From: Acrocarpospora phusangensis
GTDB lineage: Bacteria > Actinomycetota > Actinomycetes > Streptosporangiales > Streptosporangiaceae
Assembly (NCBI RefSeq): GCF_016862995.1
Contig: NZ_BOOA01000048.1
Coordinates: 1-64,000 of the forward strand
DNA length: 64,000 nucleotides
Reading direction: 5' to 3'
Below are positions 63,669 through 64,000 of this stretch, piece after piece. Under the pieces are notes generated by a model. It was not told the DNA's origin. It did no database searches and saw only the letters and a program-made list of their open reading frames with translations. Position 1 is the stretch's first letter; every line of letters begins with the position of its first letter. A program made the translations under genes and the position numbers.

Positions 63669-64000
63669 GGCTGCCGACCATTCTCGTACGTGGCGATGTC
63701 GTCGGCGTGACGCAGGGTCAGTCCGATGTCGTCCAGGCCCTCCAGCAGCCGCCAGCGGGTGTAGTCGTCGATCTCGAACGACCAGGCGCTCTCCCCCAGC
63801 CTGACCTGGCGCTCCACCAGGTCGACGGTGATCTCCGCGGTCGGGTCCGCCTCGGCGGCGGCCTGGAGTTCCTCGACCACCTTGGCGTCCAGGACGACGG
63901 GGAGCAGGCCCATCTTGGTGGAGTTGTTGCGGAAGATGTCGCCGAACCTGGCCGCGATCACGACGCGGAAGCCGTACTGCTGGAGGGCCCAGACGGCGTG
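63647..64000 (-). CDS. leuD: 3-isopropylmalate dehydratase small subunit (partial)
   Basis: Only the C-terminal 117 residues are in the window; the gene runs off the right edge. RFGDIFRNNSTKMGLLPVVL is a clear LeuD swivel-domain motif, and the tail ends in TYENGRQPWLPTTV. With LeuC it isomerises isopropylmalate in leucine synthesis. Confidence 0.95.
   Translation of the reverse strand, partial: HAVWALQQYGFRVVIAARFGDIFRNNSTKMGLLPVVLDAKVVEELQAAAEADPTAEITVDLVERQVRLGESAWSFEIDDYTRWRLLEGLDDIGLTLRHADDIATYENGRQPWLPTTV

Overview
The window is chromosomal DNA of a high-GC actinomycete. Coding sequence is GC-rich throughout, GTG and TTG starts are common, and the right half carries a conserved actinobacterial gene order: leuD, a histone-like HU gene, cofC, plsC, gpsA, ddl, thiL, thiD, rpmB, a DAK2 gene, recG, rsmD, coaD, a DUF177 gene, rpmF, rnc, mutM, acyP, smc, ftsY. 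DUF397/DUF5753 regulator pairs, a SigR-type sigma factor, CofC (coenzyme F420) and GH1 sugar metabolism fit Streptosporangiales (Nonomuraea-like). That placement is inference, since no rRNA or marker comparison is possible here.

Left part (1-34.9 kb), accessory and metabolic. 1-4.5 kb: a TPP-dependent decarboxylase and an NMT1/SsuA-type ABC importer, divergent from an IclR regulator, with repeated GTTCG..CGAAC palindromes between them. 4.5-7.8 kb: a LacI regulator and an MFS efflux pump with its own ArsR-type regulator. 7.8-10.9 kb: a sugar ABC importer (binding protein and two permeases) under a LacI-type operator. 10.9-18.6 kb: a stand-alone AMP-binding N-terminal domain, a large NB-ARC/LuxR regulator, an ABC exporter, a class B penicillin-binding protein and a MerR regulator. 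18.8-24.2 kb: a TetR regulator and GH1 beta-glucosidase, a secreted coiled-coil protein, an aldehyde dehydrogenase and an alpha/beta hydrolase. 24.4-34.9 kb: typA, sodC, a 31-residue membrane peptide, a DUF2461 protein, a polysaccharide deacetylase, an EamA transporter, a MEDS/HATPase protein facing a sigR-like gene, a cysteine synthase-family enzyme, and a TPR protein coupled to an unannotated 24-residue peptide gene.

Right part (35-64 kb), the conserved core: translation and RNA processing (rpmF, rpmB, rnc, rsmD), protein targeting (ftsY), chromosome organisation and repair (smc, HU, mutM, recG), cofactors (coaD, thiD, thiL, cofC), envelope precursors (ddl, gpsA, plsC) and leucine synthesis (leuD). 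It is interrupted by an insert with an XRE/DUF397 pair, an ADP-ribosylglycohydrolase and a YRW-repeat membrane protein, and near the right end by an MFS pump with its TetR regulator.

The most unusual observations are: the 24-residue peptide ORF whose stop overlaps the TTG start of a TPR protein with a Walker-B-like but apparently Walker-A-less domain; a GC-rich repeat block upstream of smc with three perfect G-quadruplex motifs; thiL apparently starting at an ATC codon behind a perfect Shine-Dalgarno; a long hairpin in the rnc leader; an apparently RsrA-less SigR-like gene; and several well-formed operator palindromes that tie regulators to their likely targets. No tRNA, rRNA, CRISPR array, insertion sequence or prophage was recognised.
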